Below are positions 45,087 to 53,428 of a stretch of DNA of 64,000 bases, piece by piece. The notes under the pieces were generated by a model. The model ran no database searches. It worked only from the letters and a program-made list of their open reading frames with translations, and was not told where the DNA came from. Source of the stretch: JBDIAG01 sp963835085 (GTDB lineage Bacteria > Actinomycetota > Actinomycetes > Actinomycetales > CAWJMD01). How positions within the stretch are numbered: the stretch's first letter is position 1; every line of letters begins with the position of its first letter. The position numbers and the translations under genes are program-made. The DNA is taken from NCBI GenBank assembly GCA_963835085.1, contig CAWIED010000002.1, positions 434,001 to 498,000 on the forward strand. Reading direction: 5' to 3'.

Positions 45087-46340
45087 ATGTCGGCGCCTGT
45101 GGTCGTCGTCGGGGCAGGGGAGTGCGGAGCCAGGGCGGCGCTGGCTCTGCGCAAGCGCGGCTGGGCCGGGGGGATCACGCTGGTGGGAGCCGAGGCGTCT
45201 TTGCCCTATGAGCGCCCACCTTTGTCGAAGACGTACTTGACGCACGGCATACAGTCACCGCGCCCGTTTCAGCACAGCGACTTCGACGACGCGAGGATCG
45301 ACTTCAGGCAAGGCGTCACAGTGCTGGCCCTGCACCCGGATCGGCATCTGATGCGGCTCGACGACGGCAGCGAACTTGCCTACAGTGCAGCGCTTCTCGC
45401 TACCGGAGCGCGTCCGCAGCGACTGGCTGTGCCGCAGAATGTGGCCGACCGCGTGAGGTATCTGCGCACGGAGGCCGATGCACTTGCCCTGCGTAGCGCC
45501 TTCGAGGCAGACGCCCGAGTGGTGATCGTCGGCGGGGGCTTCATCGGCTTGGAGCTGGCCTCGTCGGCGGTGGCTTTGGGTGCCCGTGCTTGGGTTCTCG
45601 AGCTGGCCCCGACCCTCATGGGTCGCGCGGTGCCCGCGGTGGTCGCGGAACTGATGAGGGCACGGCATGTGGAGGCGGGAGTCGACGTACGAACCGGGGT
45701 CGTCGTGAGCGACGTCGTCCCGCTCGGCAGCGCCGGGGTGATGGTGACCCTGGCCGACGGGAGTCGGATCGAGGCCGATGTGCTGGTGGCCGGTATCGGG
45801 GCGGTCCCCGAGACGAGCCTGGCCGAGGCTGCCGGGTTGGCGGTGCACAACGGGATCGTGGTCGATGGCAGGTTCGCGACCTCGGCACCTGATGTGTATG
45901 CGGCGGGGGACTGCTGCAATTTTCCGCATCCGTTGGCGGGCGGGCAGATTCGGCTCGAGTCGTGGCGGGTGGCCCAGGAACAGGGTGAGCACGCCGCGGC
46001 CGCCATCCTCGCCGATCTGGCTGAGGGCTCGTCGACGAACGTGCCGGCGTTCGACACCGTCCCCTGGTTCTGGTCGGATCAACATGATCTGGGTCTGCAG
46101 AGCGTAGGCCTGGCACACCGGGTGGTGACTGAGGTGGTGCGGCGCAGGCCCGACGGTGGCCTGGTGTGGTTCGGCCTGGACTCCGCGGGGATCCTCGTGG
46201 CCGCGACCGCGGTGGGCGTCGGCACCAGCGTGGCCCGGGACATCAAGGTGGCCGAGCGACTGATCGGGCGGGCTGCCGTCCCCGCCCCCGAGGTGCTGGC
46301 AGACCCGGCGATCGATCTCAGAACGCTCCTGCGGACCTGA
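45087..46340 (+). CDS. FAD-dependent ferredoxin/rubredoxin reductase
   Basis: A 417-residue flavoprotein of the ferredoxin-NAD(P) reductase family serving oxygenase or P450 chains. The FAD-binding motif VVVGAGECGARAALALR is at the N-terminus and the NADH-binding VVIVGGGFIGLELASSAV in the middle. APDVYAAGDCC closes the FAD site, and a reductase C-terminal domain follows. ATG 45087 puts the Rossmann motif at residues 4-12; GTG 45057 would add ten residues. No ferredoxin, oxygenase or P450 gene lies beside it. The amidohydrolase downstream suggests a degradative unit. Confidence 0.9.
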   Translation: MSAPVVVVGAGECGARAALALRKRGWAGGITLVGAEASLPYERPPLSKTYLTHGIQSPRPFQHSDFDDARIDFRQGVTVLALHPDRHLMRLDDGSELAYSAALLATGARPQRLAVPQNVADRVRYLRTEADALALRSAFEADARVVIVGGGFIGLELASSAVALGARAWVLELAPTLMGRAVPAVVAELMRARHVEAGVDVRTGVVVSDVVPLGSAGVMVTLADGSRIEADVLVAGIGAVPETSLAEAAGLAVHNGIVVDGRFATSAPDVYAAGDCCNFPHPLAGGQIRLESWRVAQEQGEHAAAAILADLAEGSSTNVPAFDTVPWFWSDQHDLGLQSVGLAHRVVTEVVRRRPDGGLVWFGLDSAGILVAATAVGVGTSVARDIKVAERLIGRAAVPAPEVLADPAIDLRTLLRT

Positions 46341-46395
46341 CGGCCTCGATCGCACACCAGACGCCCGTGCGAGCGTGAGTGGTCGGGAGGCAAGA

Positions 46396-47235
46396 ATGCA
46401 CTCCATGAGTGTCTTCGACGAGCCCAAGATCGACTGCCACTTTCACCTGCTGTCGCCGGCGCAATTTCCCTACGCTGCCGGAGTCGTCTATGAGCCGCCG
46501 GCGCACGAGCAGAGCAGCGCAGACCAGCTGGTCTCCACGCTCGACGCGTACTCGGTCGAGTACGGCCTCGTCGTGGGACCGAACAGCGGTTATGACGTCG
46601 ACAGCGCCCCCATCTTCGACCTGATGGAGCGTTACCCGTCGCGCTTCAAGGCCGCCATCGTGCCACCGGAGCAGATCTCGGCTGACTGGCTCGATGAGAT
46701 GGCCGGTCGAGGCGTCGTGGCTCTGACCTATCAGTTGCAGTTGCTCGGCACCGCGCACCTGCGTGAGCGTGTGCAGCAGCTGGAGCTGCTCGCCGAACGG
46801 GGACTGTTCGCCGATGTGCAGGTCGAGCACGACCAGCTGCTCGACGTGCGCGATCTCCTGCTCGACACGGGCGCTCGCATTCTCATCGATCACTGCGGGC
46901 GGCCTGATCCCGCGGCCGGAGTGCAACAGCCAGGCTTCGAAGCCCTCCTCGGGCTCGCCGAGGGTGGACGGTGCACCGTCAAACTGTCGGGCTTGGTGAA
47001 ATGCTCACGCCTGCAGGCCTTTCCGTATGAAGACGGATGGCCCTTCGTTTCCGCACTGGTGGAGGCGTTCGGTACGAACCTCATCTGGGGGTCGGATTGG
47101 CCCTTCCTGCGAGCCCCTCAGCGCATCGACTACGGTCCCCAGTTGCGGCTGTTGGAACGCCTGGTTCCCGACCCGCAGACGCGCCGGGCGATTCTGTGGG
47201 AGACGCCCATGCGCTTGTTCGGGTTCGCCGGCTGA
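46396..47235 (+). CDS. Amidohydrolase family protein (TIM-barrel, DCHFH)
   Basis: A 279-residue metal-dependent hydrolase or decarboxylase of the amidohydrolase_2 type. IDCHFHLLSP at residues 12-21 supplies the two metal histidines, ILIDHCGRP a further histidine and LIWGSDWPF the catalytic aspartate. Relatives act on lactones or aromatic dicarboxylates. A GGGAGG site supports ATG 46396. It lies 55 bp after the reductase, so the two are probably co-expressed. Confidence 0.87.
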   Translation: MHSMSVFDEPKIDCHFHLLSPAQFPYAAGVVYEPPAHEQSSADQLVSTLDAYSVEYGLVVGPNSGYDVDSAPIFDLMERYPSRFKAAIVPPEQISADWLDEMAGRGVVALTYQLQLLGTAHLRERVQQLELLAERGLFADVQVEHDQLLDVRDLLLDTGARILIDHCGRPDPAAGVQQPGFEALLGLAEGGRCTVKLSGLVKCSRLQAFPYEDGWPFVSALVEAFGTNLIWGSDWPFLRAPQRIDYGPQLRLLERLVPDPQTRRAILWETPMRLFGFAG

Positions 47236-47318
47236 GTGCCCTTGGCCGCCGGGTTGCGTTGCGTTCGGCTTGGCGCTGACGGCTGCAGGGGCCGTGTTCG
47301 GTTGCCGATGACCTTCTG

Positions 47319-47906
47319 GTGCGCGTGCTGATCCCTTCGCTCGCGGCGTTGAGCGCCGTCGGATGGCTGCTGCTGGCGCGCGTTCGACCGGACGGCCGCT
47401 GGCGATTGACCCCGGTGATCGTGTTCGTGGTGATGGGACTGGTCGCTGCCAACGAGGCCCGCTGGGCTGCGTTCGAACATCGGCTGGCGGTTGCGGCGGC
47501 ACCGGTGATGGCGGGCCGCGACGCCGGCTTCGGTTGCGAACGACTGACTCGCAATTTCTTCGCCAGCACCGGGCACGTTGGGCACGTGTACTTCGATGCG
47601 GACGGAAACCCTGCCGACTCGGCCTTCCTGTCGATGAACACGTGTGCCCAGCTCAAGAACTGGATACGTCATCCTGACCCGGCGAATCTCGATGAGGTGG
47701 TAGCCGTCCACACGCTTGCGCACGAGGGCGCCCACTTGGGTGGGCTGCGCAACGAGGCTCAGGCCGAGTGCCGGGCGTTAGGCGTCGATGAGCAGGTGAT
47801 GGTGAACCTCGGGGCTGATCGGGCCACCGCAGCCGCTGCCTTGGCCAGGTATAAGGCCGAGGTCTATCCACGTTTGCCCTCGGAGTACACAGCAGGCGGA
47901 TGTTGA
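47319..47906 (+). CDS. Membrane protein with HExxH-like motif
   Basis: A 195-residue protein with two N-terminal membrane helices (LIPSLAALSAVGWLLL, TPVIVFVVMGLVAANEA) and an outer domain. VVAVHTLAHEGAHLGGLRNEAQAEC contains HEGAH, an HExxH zinc-metalloprotease signature, followed by a possible third ligand (E in NEAQAE). Four cysteines could form disulfides outside the cell. I do not recognise a named family, and peptidase activity is only suggested by the motif. The start is GTG 47319. Confidence 0.7.
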   Translation: MRVLIPSLAALSAVGWLLLARVRPDGRWRLTPVIVFVVMGLVAANEARWAAFEHRLAVAAAPVMAGRDAGFGCERLTRNFFASTGHVGHVYFDADGNPADSAFLSMNTCAQLKNWIRHPDPANLDEVVAVHTLAHEGAHLGGLRNEAQAECRALGVDEQVMVNLGADRATAAAALARYKAEVYPRLPSEYTAGGC

Positions 47907-47914
47907 GGTTCCCG

Positions 47915-48040
47915 GGTCCGATCCCAGCTAGGTGTTCGAGCCCAGCTCCGGTTCGCTGTCTTCCGGGTTCGATTCCGACTTCGGGGTTCGATTCCAGCTT
48001 CAGTGATTTTGATTTGAGCCCAGCGTTCGATTCCAGCCTT
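47915..48040 (+). repeat. Degenerate short repeats resembling tRNA T-arms
   Basis: Five spaced variants of GG(T/G)TCGAT(T/C)CCA occur: gggtccgatcccagc, gtgttcgagcccagc, gggttcgattccgac, ggggttcgattccagc and gcgttcgattccagc. Each resembles a tRNA T-stem/loop, but no acceptor or anticodon arms accompany them. Confidence 0.6.
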
Positions 48041-48090
48041 TGTCGCAGAGTTGACTCCCCGTTGCACACGCTCGCAGCGCCTCCGACTTA

Positions 48091-48121
48091 GTCAAGCATA
48101 TTGACAGTCAATATGCTTGAC
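48091..48121. promoter_or_regulatory. 31-bp perfect palindrome at the MarR gene start
   Basis: GTCAAGCATATTGAC, one A, then GTCAATATGCTTGAC: 15-bp perfect arms around a single base. A second small palindrome GATCATGATC follows at 48122-48131. It ends 15 bp before ATG 48137 and embeds a TTGACA box, so the MarR protein probably binds here and represses itself. Confidence 0.8.
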
Positions 48122-48136
48122 GATCATGATCGAGCC

Positions 48137-48646
48137 ATGACGACATCGCCAGCTTCAGAGACAGACTCTGGCGCCGGAATGGGGCGTGACGTCACGGAGC
48201 CGTGGTACCTCGACGTCGTGATGTCACCCCTGCTGGCCGCCGCCCGCAATACCTACATCGGGGCGGTCCGCCGCGCCCTCGAGGCCGCCGGACTGGGCGA
48301 CCTGCCGCGTCGCGGGCCTTTTGTGCTCGGCGCGGTCGCGAATCGGGGAAGCACCCTGGTCGAGGCAGTAGCCGGGCTGCACATCTCGAAACAGGCGGCG
48401 AGCCAGCTCATTGATCTGCTCGTCATGCGCGGGTATCTCGACCGCAGCCCAGACCCGGACGACCGTCGCCGGGTCATCATCACTTTGACCGATCGGGGCA
48501 GAGCGGCAGCGCTAGAGACCGGCGAGGCCATTGCCGCCGTCGACGCGGTCCTGGTGGCTCGGGTCGGAGCGGACACCGTCGCCTCGCTGCGCGCCGGGTT
48601 GGGTGCCTTGGTCGAGCTGGGGGAGGATCCGCATTTCTCTGACTGA
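48137..48646 (+). CDS. MarR-family regulator
   Basis: A 169-residue winged-helix protein. LPRRGPFVLGAVANRGSTLVEAV, LHISKQAASQLIDLLVMRGYLDR and PDPDDRRRVIITLTDRGR give the MarR DNA-binding region. ATG 48137 (MTTSPASETD) is preferred, as the TTG at 48101 and the ATG at 48113 lie within the operator. No divergent target gene is evident, so it may only control itself or distant genes. Confidence 0.85.
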   Translation: MTTSPASETDSGAGMGRDVTEPWYLDVVMSPLLAAARNTYIGAVRRALEAAGLGDLPRRGPFVLGAVANRGSTLVEAVAGLHISKQAASQLIDLLVMRGYLDRSPDPDDRRRVIITLTDRGRAAALETGEAIAAVDAVLVARVGADTVASLRAGLGALVELGEDPHFSD

Positions 48647-48834
48647 TCTCGCTCAAGGAGATCAGCCGGTAATGGCCGAGGTCTCGGCGTTTCGAACTGC
48701 CCTCGACCACCTGTGATGCCCGTTTTGGGTGGTCGGTGAGGTGGTTGCCGATGTGTGGTCGTTGCGCTGGTGGTTGACGTCTTACTTGGCTGCTTAGGGG
48801 TCGGATTGTCGGTGCTCGATAATACAGTTGTTCT

Positions 48835-49709
48835 ATGGTTGAGGACGGGCCGCCGTGTGTCGCCGAACCCGGTGCGGGTGGCGAGGCGGCTGCAGATTGG
48901 GTGGTGCCGGGGTGCTCGCTGCCTGAGGGTGGGGTGGTTCGGTGGTGTCTGAGGTGGTGGCTGGTTTGGGGCAGGTCGCGGCGGGCTTGGATGCGGTGTC
49001 GGCGGGGTTGGGCAGGGTTGTGGCTCTGACGGATGGGCAGGTGCGTGACGCGATCGTGGCGGTGGAGGGGTTGGTGGCCCGGGTGGAGGCGGTGCGGTTG
49101 CGGCTGGTGCGGGCCAGTGTGTACCGCGAACCGGAGGGGCGGGGGCGGGGGCGGGTGACGCGGGCGGTGTTGCAGGATCGGTGTCGGCGGGGGCGGGGGA
49201 CGGCGCGGGCTGATCTGGTCGGCGCGGAGGTGACGGATCCGCAGGTCGGGGTGTTGCGTCGGTTCGGGGTGGCTTTGGCGGCGGGTGAGGTGTCGGCTCG
49301 GCATTTGGATGTGGCCCGTCGGGCGGTGCACCGGATCCCGCGGGAACTGCTGGAGGAGCGCCGTGTCCAGATTGATGAGGTGTTGACCGGGCATGCGTTG
49401 CAGTGGTCGCCGGAGGTGTGTGCCACGTTGGCTGAGCACTTGGTGGCGGTGTTGGATCCGGACCGGGCTGAGCGGCAGTACGCGGATGCGTGCACGCGGC
49501 GGGGGTTGGCTGTGGGGCGGGATGCGTTCGGGATGACTCTGCTCAAGGGGCAGTTGGACGAAGCGGCAGGGTTGCAGTTTCGTGCGGTGCTCGATCACCT
49601 GGTGAATACGGGTCGCGGGCGGGTCGACGCTGAGGGTGTGCAGGGTGAGGTGCTGGGGGTGCCGGTCGATACCCGGACGGCGTCGCAGCGTCGGGCGGAT
49701 GCTTTGACC
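48835..49709 (+). pseudogene. DUF222/13E12-repeat HNH protein, 5' part
   Basis: The N-terminal DUF222 region of a 13E12-type HNH endonuclease: VVALTDGQVRDAIVAVEGLVA, RARADL-like segments, VSARHLDVARRAVHRIP and LLKGQLDEAAGLQFRAVLDHL. ATG 48835 is the likely start (MVEDGPPCVAEPG), with a one-base shift near 48930 before VSEVVAGLGQVAAGLDAV; the second frame is open from 48942. The reading stops at the TGA formed by the first bases of the IS-derived hairpin at 49710, after QRRADALT. The central part and most of the HNH domain are missing. Confidence 0.75.
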
Positions 49710-49783
49710 TGACCCGCCCGGCGTTTTTCGGACAGTACCTCAACAATAGTCGAGGTACTGTCCGAAAAACGCCGGGCGGGTCA
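49710..49783. mobile_element. 74-bp hairpin made of two IS3-family right ends
   Basis: Arms of 32 bp (49710-49741 and 49752-49783) are perfect complements around 10 nt. Each arm is the right terminal sequence of the 1277-bp IS found at 7566 and 16459 (TGACCCGCCCGGCGTTTTTC outward to inward). The whole transposase is missing. The hairpin sits inside a DUF222/HNH gene from which about 100-150 codons are lost. Confidence 0.88.
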
Positions 49784-49998
49784 TGCTGTGCTGGCGGCAC
49801 CACCGCCTGATCCACGAACCCGTCACCCACCCCGACAACGGCTGGCGACTACGGATGATCGACGGTCTGCCCTGGGCGATCCCACCCGCCTGGCTCGATC
49901 CCGCCCAGAAACCACTACGCAACACCCTCCGCCAAGCCATCAACCGAACCCGACACACCGCACAGCAGATGACTCTCGACTACCCACTCCGGACCTGA
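49784..49998 (+). pseudogene. DUF222/13E12-repeat HNH protein, 3' part
   Basis: In frame it reads CWRHHRLIHEPVTHPDNGW, then IDGLPWAIPPAWLDPAQKPL and a stop at 49998. This is the end of an HNH domain (CxxHHRLIHE) plus the C-terminal tail usual for 13E12 proteins. It belongs to the gene that begins at 48835; the first Cys pair and HH of the HNH motif are gone. Confidence 0.8.
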
Positions 49999-50419
49999 AA
50001 CCCGAGATCTGAGTCCGAGACACGTCCTCGTTTGCGCACCTCTGCGTCCACTGCACCTGAGTTGTGAACCCAAGATCGCGCAACGGGTTTGGCCTGTAGA
50101 CACAGTGATGGCTGCCTGCCTATCGGCAGTCTGGCCGGCCTGCCCCACGGCTCTCGACGAAGCCATCGCCGAGGCCGTGTACTCGGTGGCTTCAATCCGA
50201 GGCGCCGCCTCGTGGTGGCAACGGACTTGAGTGCGCTCATGGTCGAGCGACTACCCGGCTCGGGTTTGGGATCGAGGCGTCGACCTGCAGCGGCGTCCGG
50301 GTGCCTCAGAAGGAGTGCATGGAAATGGCTGCGGGTGCCTCAGAAGGAGTGCAAGGGAGCGCAGTGGCGTCCGAGGGCCTCAGAAGGAGTGCAAGGGAGC
50401 GCAGTGGCGTCCGAGGGCC
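49999..50419. other. Gene-free stretch leading into the 40-bp repeats
   Basis: About 420 bp downstream of both neighbouring genes. The left part has no recognisable feature; the right part holds the tandem repeats described next. Confidence 0.5.
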
Positions 50420-50450
50420 TCAGAAGGAGTGCAGGGGGGCGGATCCGATC
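50304..50450 (+). repeat. Tandem 34/40-bp repeats ending in the yccF gene
   Basis: The word CCTCAGAAGGAGTGCA recurs at 50304, 50338, 50378 and 50418 (the last with AGG after GC). Units two and three are identical 40-mers containing GGGAGCGCAGTGGCGTCC. On the minus strand each unit begins with GCACTCCTTCTGAGG, which encodes LHSF-stop; the last unit supplies the stop of the YccF gene. Confidence 0.88.
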
Positions 50451-50830
50451 GGTAGTGCCGCTCGGTCGACGATCTCCTTGCCGAAGGGGCAGCAGGTCAC
50501 CGGGATCATCTTGAGGTTGGCTAGTGCTACCGGGATGCCCACGATGGTCAGCGATTGGGCGGTCGCTGTGAGCACGTGCCCGATCGCGAGCCAGAAGCCG
50601 GCGATGATGAACCAGATCCCGTTCATCAGGCCGGATCCAGCCCCGGCCGTGGGCTTCGTGATCACCGCCTTGCCGAACGGCCACAGGGCGTAGGCGGCCA
50701 TGCGGAAGGATGCGATGCCCGCGGGGATCGTGACGATGAACAGGCAGGCGAGGATCCCGAACAGGACATAGCCGATCGCCAACCACAGGCCGCCGAAGAC
50801 AAGCCAGATGAGATTCAGGATGGTGCGCAT
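50420..50830 (-). CDS. YccF-domain inner-membrane protein
   Basis: A 136-residue membrane protein with two YccF repeats: ILNLIWLVFGGLWLAIGYVL with GILACLFIVTIPAGIASFRMA, and NGIWFIIAGFWLAIGHVLTA with SLTIVGIPVALANLKMI. Both end in a PFGK motif (WPFGKAV, CPFGKEIV). Function is unknown. ATG 50830 (MRTILNLIW) is the usual start of the family. The last six codons lie in the tandem repeat, so the tail (APLHSF) has been supplied by repeat DNA. Confidence 0.88.
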   Translation of the reverse strand: MRTILNLIWLVFGGLWLAIGYVLFGILACLFIVTIPAGIASFRMAAYALWPFGKAVITKPTAGAGSGLMNGIWFIIAGFWLAIGHVLTATAQSLTIVGIPVALANLKMIPVTCCPFGKEIVDRAALPIGSAPLHSF

Positions 50831-50978
50831 GGATACCTTTCTCAATCGAGTGCGAGAACGCCACTCCATTGCACCTCAGTGTCCGTTGTCCCGGCACCGG
50901 TGGGTCCCTGATTCAACCCTGAGATCGACCGTGGCGAGGCCGGGGGACGACACCATGGCTCGGTCGGGCCCGAGGTTG

Positions 50979-51067
50979 CGCAATCTCGACTACCCGGCCC
51001 ACATTCTGCGAACCTGGGTGACCGCGGATCCACCGGGACCGCTTCACCGAAGTAGTCGAGATTGCGC
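50979..51067. repeat. 89-bp stem-loop with 16-bp perfect inverted ends
   Basis: GCGCAATCTCGACTAC (50979-50994) and GTAGTCGAGATTGCGC (51052-51067) are exact complements; an inner pair (GGTGA/TCACC) extends the fold. It ends at the stop codon of the pentapeptide gene and could terminate its transcript. It is unrelated in sequence to the other 89-bp family. Confidence 0.8.
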
Positions 51068-52459
51068 TACCGCCGTCCGGTCGCCCCGAGGCCTGACGAC
51101 TGGCCGAAAGCTACCTGCTCAGTGGTTATTTCGTGAGCGAAGGTGGCATCGGAGAAGATCTCATTCCAGAGCGAGTGGGACTCAAATCTTGTCTGGTCAA
51201 ACCCGGCGCTCTCGAAGAACGTCGCCTTGCTGAACCACGCGTCACCGGAGAATGTCGCTTTGCTGAACCAGGCGTTCCCCGAGAATGTCACTTCGTCGAA
51301 CAAAGCGTTCCCGGAGAACACCACCTCGCTGAACCGGGCGTCTGCGGCGAACGTCGCCTTGCTGAACCAGGCGTTTCCGGAGAAGGTCGCCTGGTCGTAG
51401 CGGGCGTCCCCGGAGAATGTCGCTTCGCTGAACGCGGCGTTCCCAGTGAATAGCACCTGGCTGAACCAGACACCGGCCCAGAACGCTGTCTTGTTGAAGG
51501 AGGCGTTTCCGGAGAACGTCGTCTGGTCGTACCGGGCGTCCCCGGCGAAGGTCGTTCTGTTGAAGGAGGCGTTTCCGAAGAAGATCGCCTGGTCGAACCG
51601 GGCCTCTTCAGAGAAGGTTGCTTTGCTGAACGAACCGTTCCTGGAGAACGTCGCCTGGTCGAACCGGGCGTCCTTGGTGAAGGTTGCTTTGCTGGACGAA
51701 CCGTCTCCGGAGAACGTCGCTTGGTCGAACCGGGCGTTGCCGGAGAAGACAACCTTGCTGAACCAGGCATCGCCGGAGAAGGTTGCCTTACTGAACCAAG
51801 CGTTCCTGGAGAACGTTGCCTGGTCGAATCGAGCGTCCCTCGAGAACGTTGCCCTGTTGAACCAGGAGTTTCCGGAGAACGTCGCCCCGGTGAAGTTGCA
51901 GTCCGCCAGGTGGGCGCGGGAGAAATCGAAATTCAGCGTACACCAGGTGGTTTCGCTGATCGAATCTTGGAGATGGGTTCGGATGACGTCAATGATGGTG
52001 GCGCGGGTCTCCTGTTCAGCGGGGTCTATGCGAGGCGCCATCCGCAGATACGCACAGAGGACGTTGATGCAGGCTTGCGCCTCCACTTTGTTGTGCCGCC
52101 GGATCCAGTCATCAGCCAGAGATGCCATCGCATAGACACCGGCCAAGCGCACTGCTGCAGCCTTCTCGCCGAGTTGGGCGGCGGCCTCGGTGTACCGGTC
52201 TCGTAGGCTCGTGCATGGTGATGTCGTCTCGTTGTCGAGCAAATTGGTCCTGCGTAATCCGTTGAGCCCGGACGTTCCAGCCGAGCGTGACTCCTGCGGC
52301 AGCCACCACCCCAGCCGCACCCAGCACCGTCGCCTGCGGCTGGGTGAGTCTTGATCCGTCGGTAGTCAACCAGATTCCGCTAACCACGACGGCCACCCCA
52401 GCAACAAGCACGGCTAGGCCGCCCCATCCATCCCACATACTCGTCGGTTTCCGGTCCAT
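51067..52459 (-). CDS. Membrane-anchored pentapeptide-repeat protein, frameshifted as read
   Basis: Read from ATG 52459, two membrane helices (GLAVLVAGVAVVVSGIWL, VLGAAGVVAAAGVTLGW) lead into a helical region. After a one-base shift near 52212 the frame continues as SLRDRYTEAAAQLGEKAAAV and GVYAMASLADDWI. The C-terminal 270 residues are about 17 copies of a 15-residue unit of the type ATFSGDAWFSKATFSGNARF, which should fold as a right-handed quadrilateral beta-helix. The order helices/SLRDR-type linker/pentapeptides is standard in actinobacteria. Near-identical 45-bp DNA units invite recombination and length change. The function is unknown. Confidence 0.82.
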
Positions 52460-53385
52460 CACAGCTCGATTCCTACCCTGCATGCCGACACCATGTCGAA
52501 AAGCCTGTGGAGGACGGGATTGCTATGAGTGTCACAATCAAGGCCTCTGACCTAAGACATCCGAGGAGGGTTTGAGCGCACTTCTCGGTGGAACGTCGAT
52601 CCGTGTATCCACAGGCAGTGCCCTGGGCGATCGAACCTACGATTCTCCGGCGACGCAGAAGACTAGAGCGGCTGAGGCAACCTGCCGTTGAGGCAGCTGT
52701 GCAGCATTGGTTGTGCCGTAGTCTGCGACGCATCTATATATGAACACCGAATGTGATCAGAATGTTTCCGGGGAATCGTCGGCAAACCGTTCGTTGACAG
52801 GGCTTCAGGGTGTGCTCGGGCATGCTTTGCTTGGGCCCTCATCATGGCCTCAGCTATTAGACACATCGCGGACAGCAATGCATTGGACACAAGCCCACAC
52901 TGGGGCAAGGCCTCGACGAGGGTGGACGGACAGCATTCGTCAAACGCGCCCCCACGTCGAAGCGTGTCGCCGACACAGCGGGCCTTCGTCATCTGGATCC
53001 TGACCAGTTAGCGGACCTGCCCGGCCATGACTCTCGACGTCGGCGGCAGGGGCGGTGCTGCAGGGCAGGCGGGAGCGCGTGGCGCGTCCCTCGTGTGGAT
53101 GGGCTAATTCGGGCGCGGCTGCGGGCAGTCAGGGGGCGTGAACCGCTCCGGACGTCCGAGGGGCAGCAAGGGAGCGAACCGCTCCTGACCTGTACTCGCG
53201 CTGCCCCTGGCGGGGTGGCACGGTCTGCTCGCCGACGCCGTCGGGGGTCTGCGCCACCTGGCCGGATCACCACCTGGCCGGATCACCACCTGGCCGGACG
53301 CCCACCTGACGGTGCCGCCGATCGGAGCGGTATCTCCCGCTCCGAAATTGCCCTCGAAACCCGGAATCTTCCCCACCGAACCAAG
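52460..53385. other. Long gene-poor interval before clpB
   Basis: More than 900 bp with no convincing gene on either strand; the open frames present have no family resemblance and poor starts. The middle is lower in GC (tatatatgaacaccgaatg). A short tandem repeat lies near the right end. Confidence 0.5.
53255..53310 (+). repeat. 16-bp tandem repeat
   Basis: CACCTGGCCGGATCAC repeats at 53255, 53271 and 53287 (the last diverging), with a partial fourth at about 53302. It lies upstream of the clpB operator. Confidence 0.8.
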
Positions 53386-53406
53386 GTTGAGCCCAATAGA
53401 CTCAAT
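53386..53406. promoter_or_regulatory. HAIR operator (HspR binding site) of clpB
   Basis: GTTGAGC-ccaatag-ACTCAAT matches the HspR-associated inverted repeat CTTGAGT-N7-ACTCAAG in six of seven positions on the right arm and five on the left. It lies 23 bp before the clpB ATG, as in other actinobacteria where HspR represses heat-shock genes. Confidence 0.85.
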
Positions 53407-53428
53407 CTTGTCACTGGAGGTCATATAC

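Noticed and set aside
47915..48040. Additional tRNA genes
   Set aside because: Only T-arm-like words occur; no matching acceptor stems or anticodon arms can be drawn.
50304..50450. Possible CRISPR array (short repeats at 34-40 bp)
   Set aside because: Units are directly adjacent with near-identical sequence throughout; there are no unique spacers and no cas genes.
52663..52992. A 109-codon minus-strand frame upstream of clpB
   Set aside because: No recognisable domain, unusual Cys-rich composition, and no ribosome site; left unassigned.
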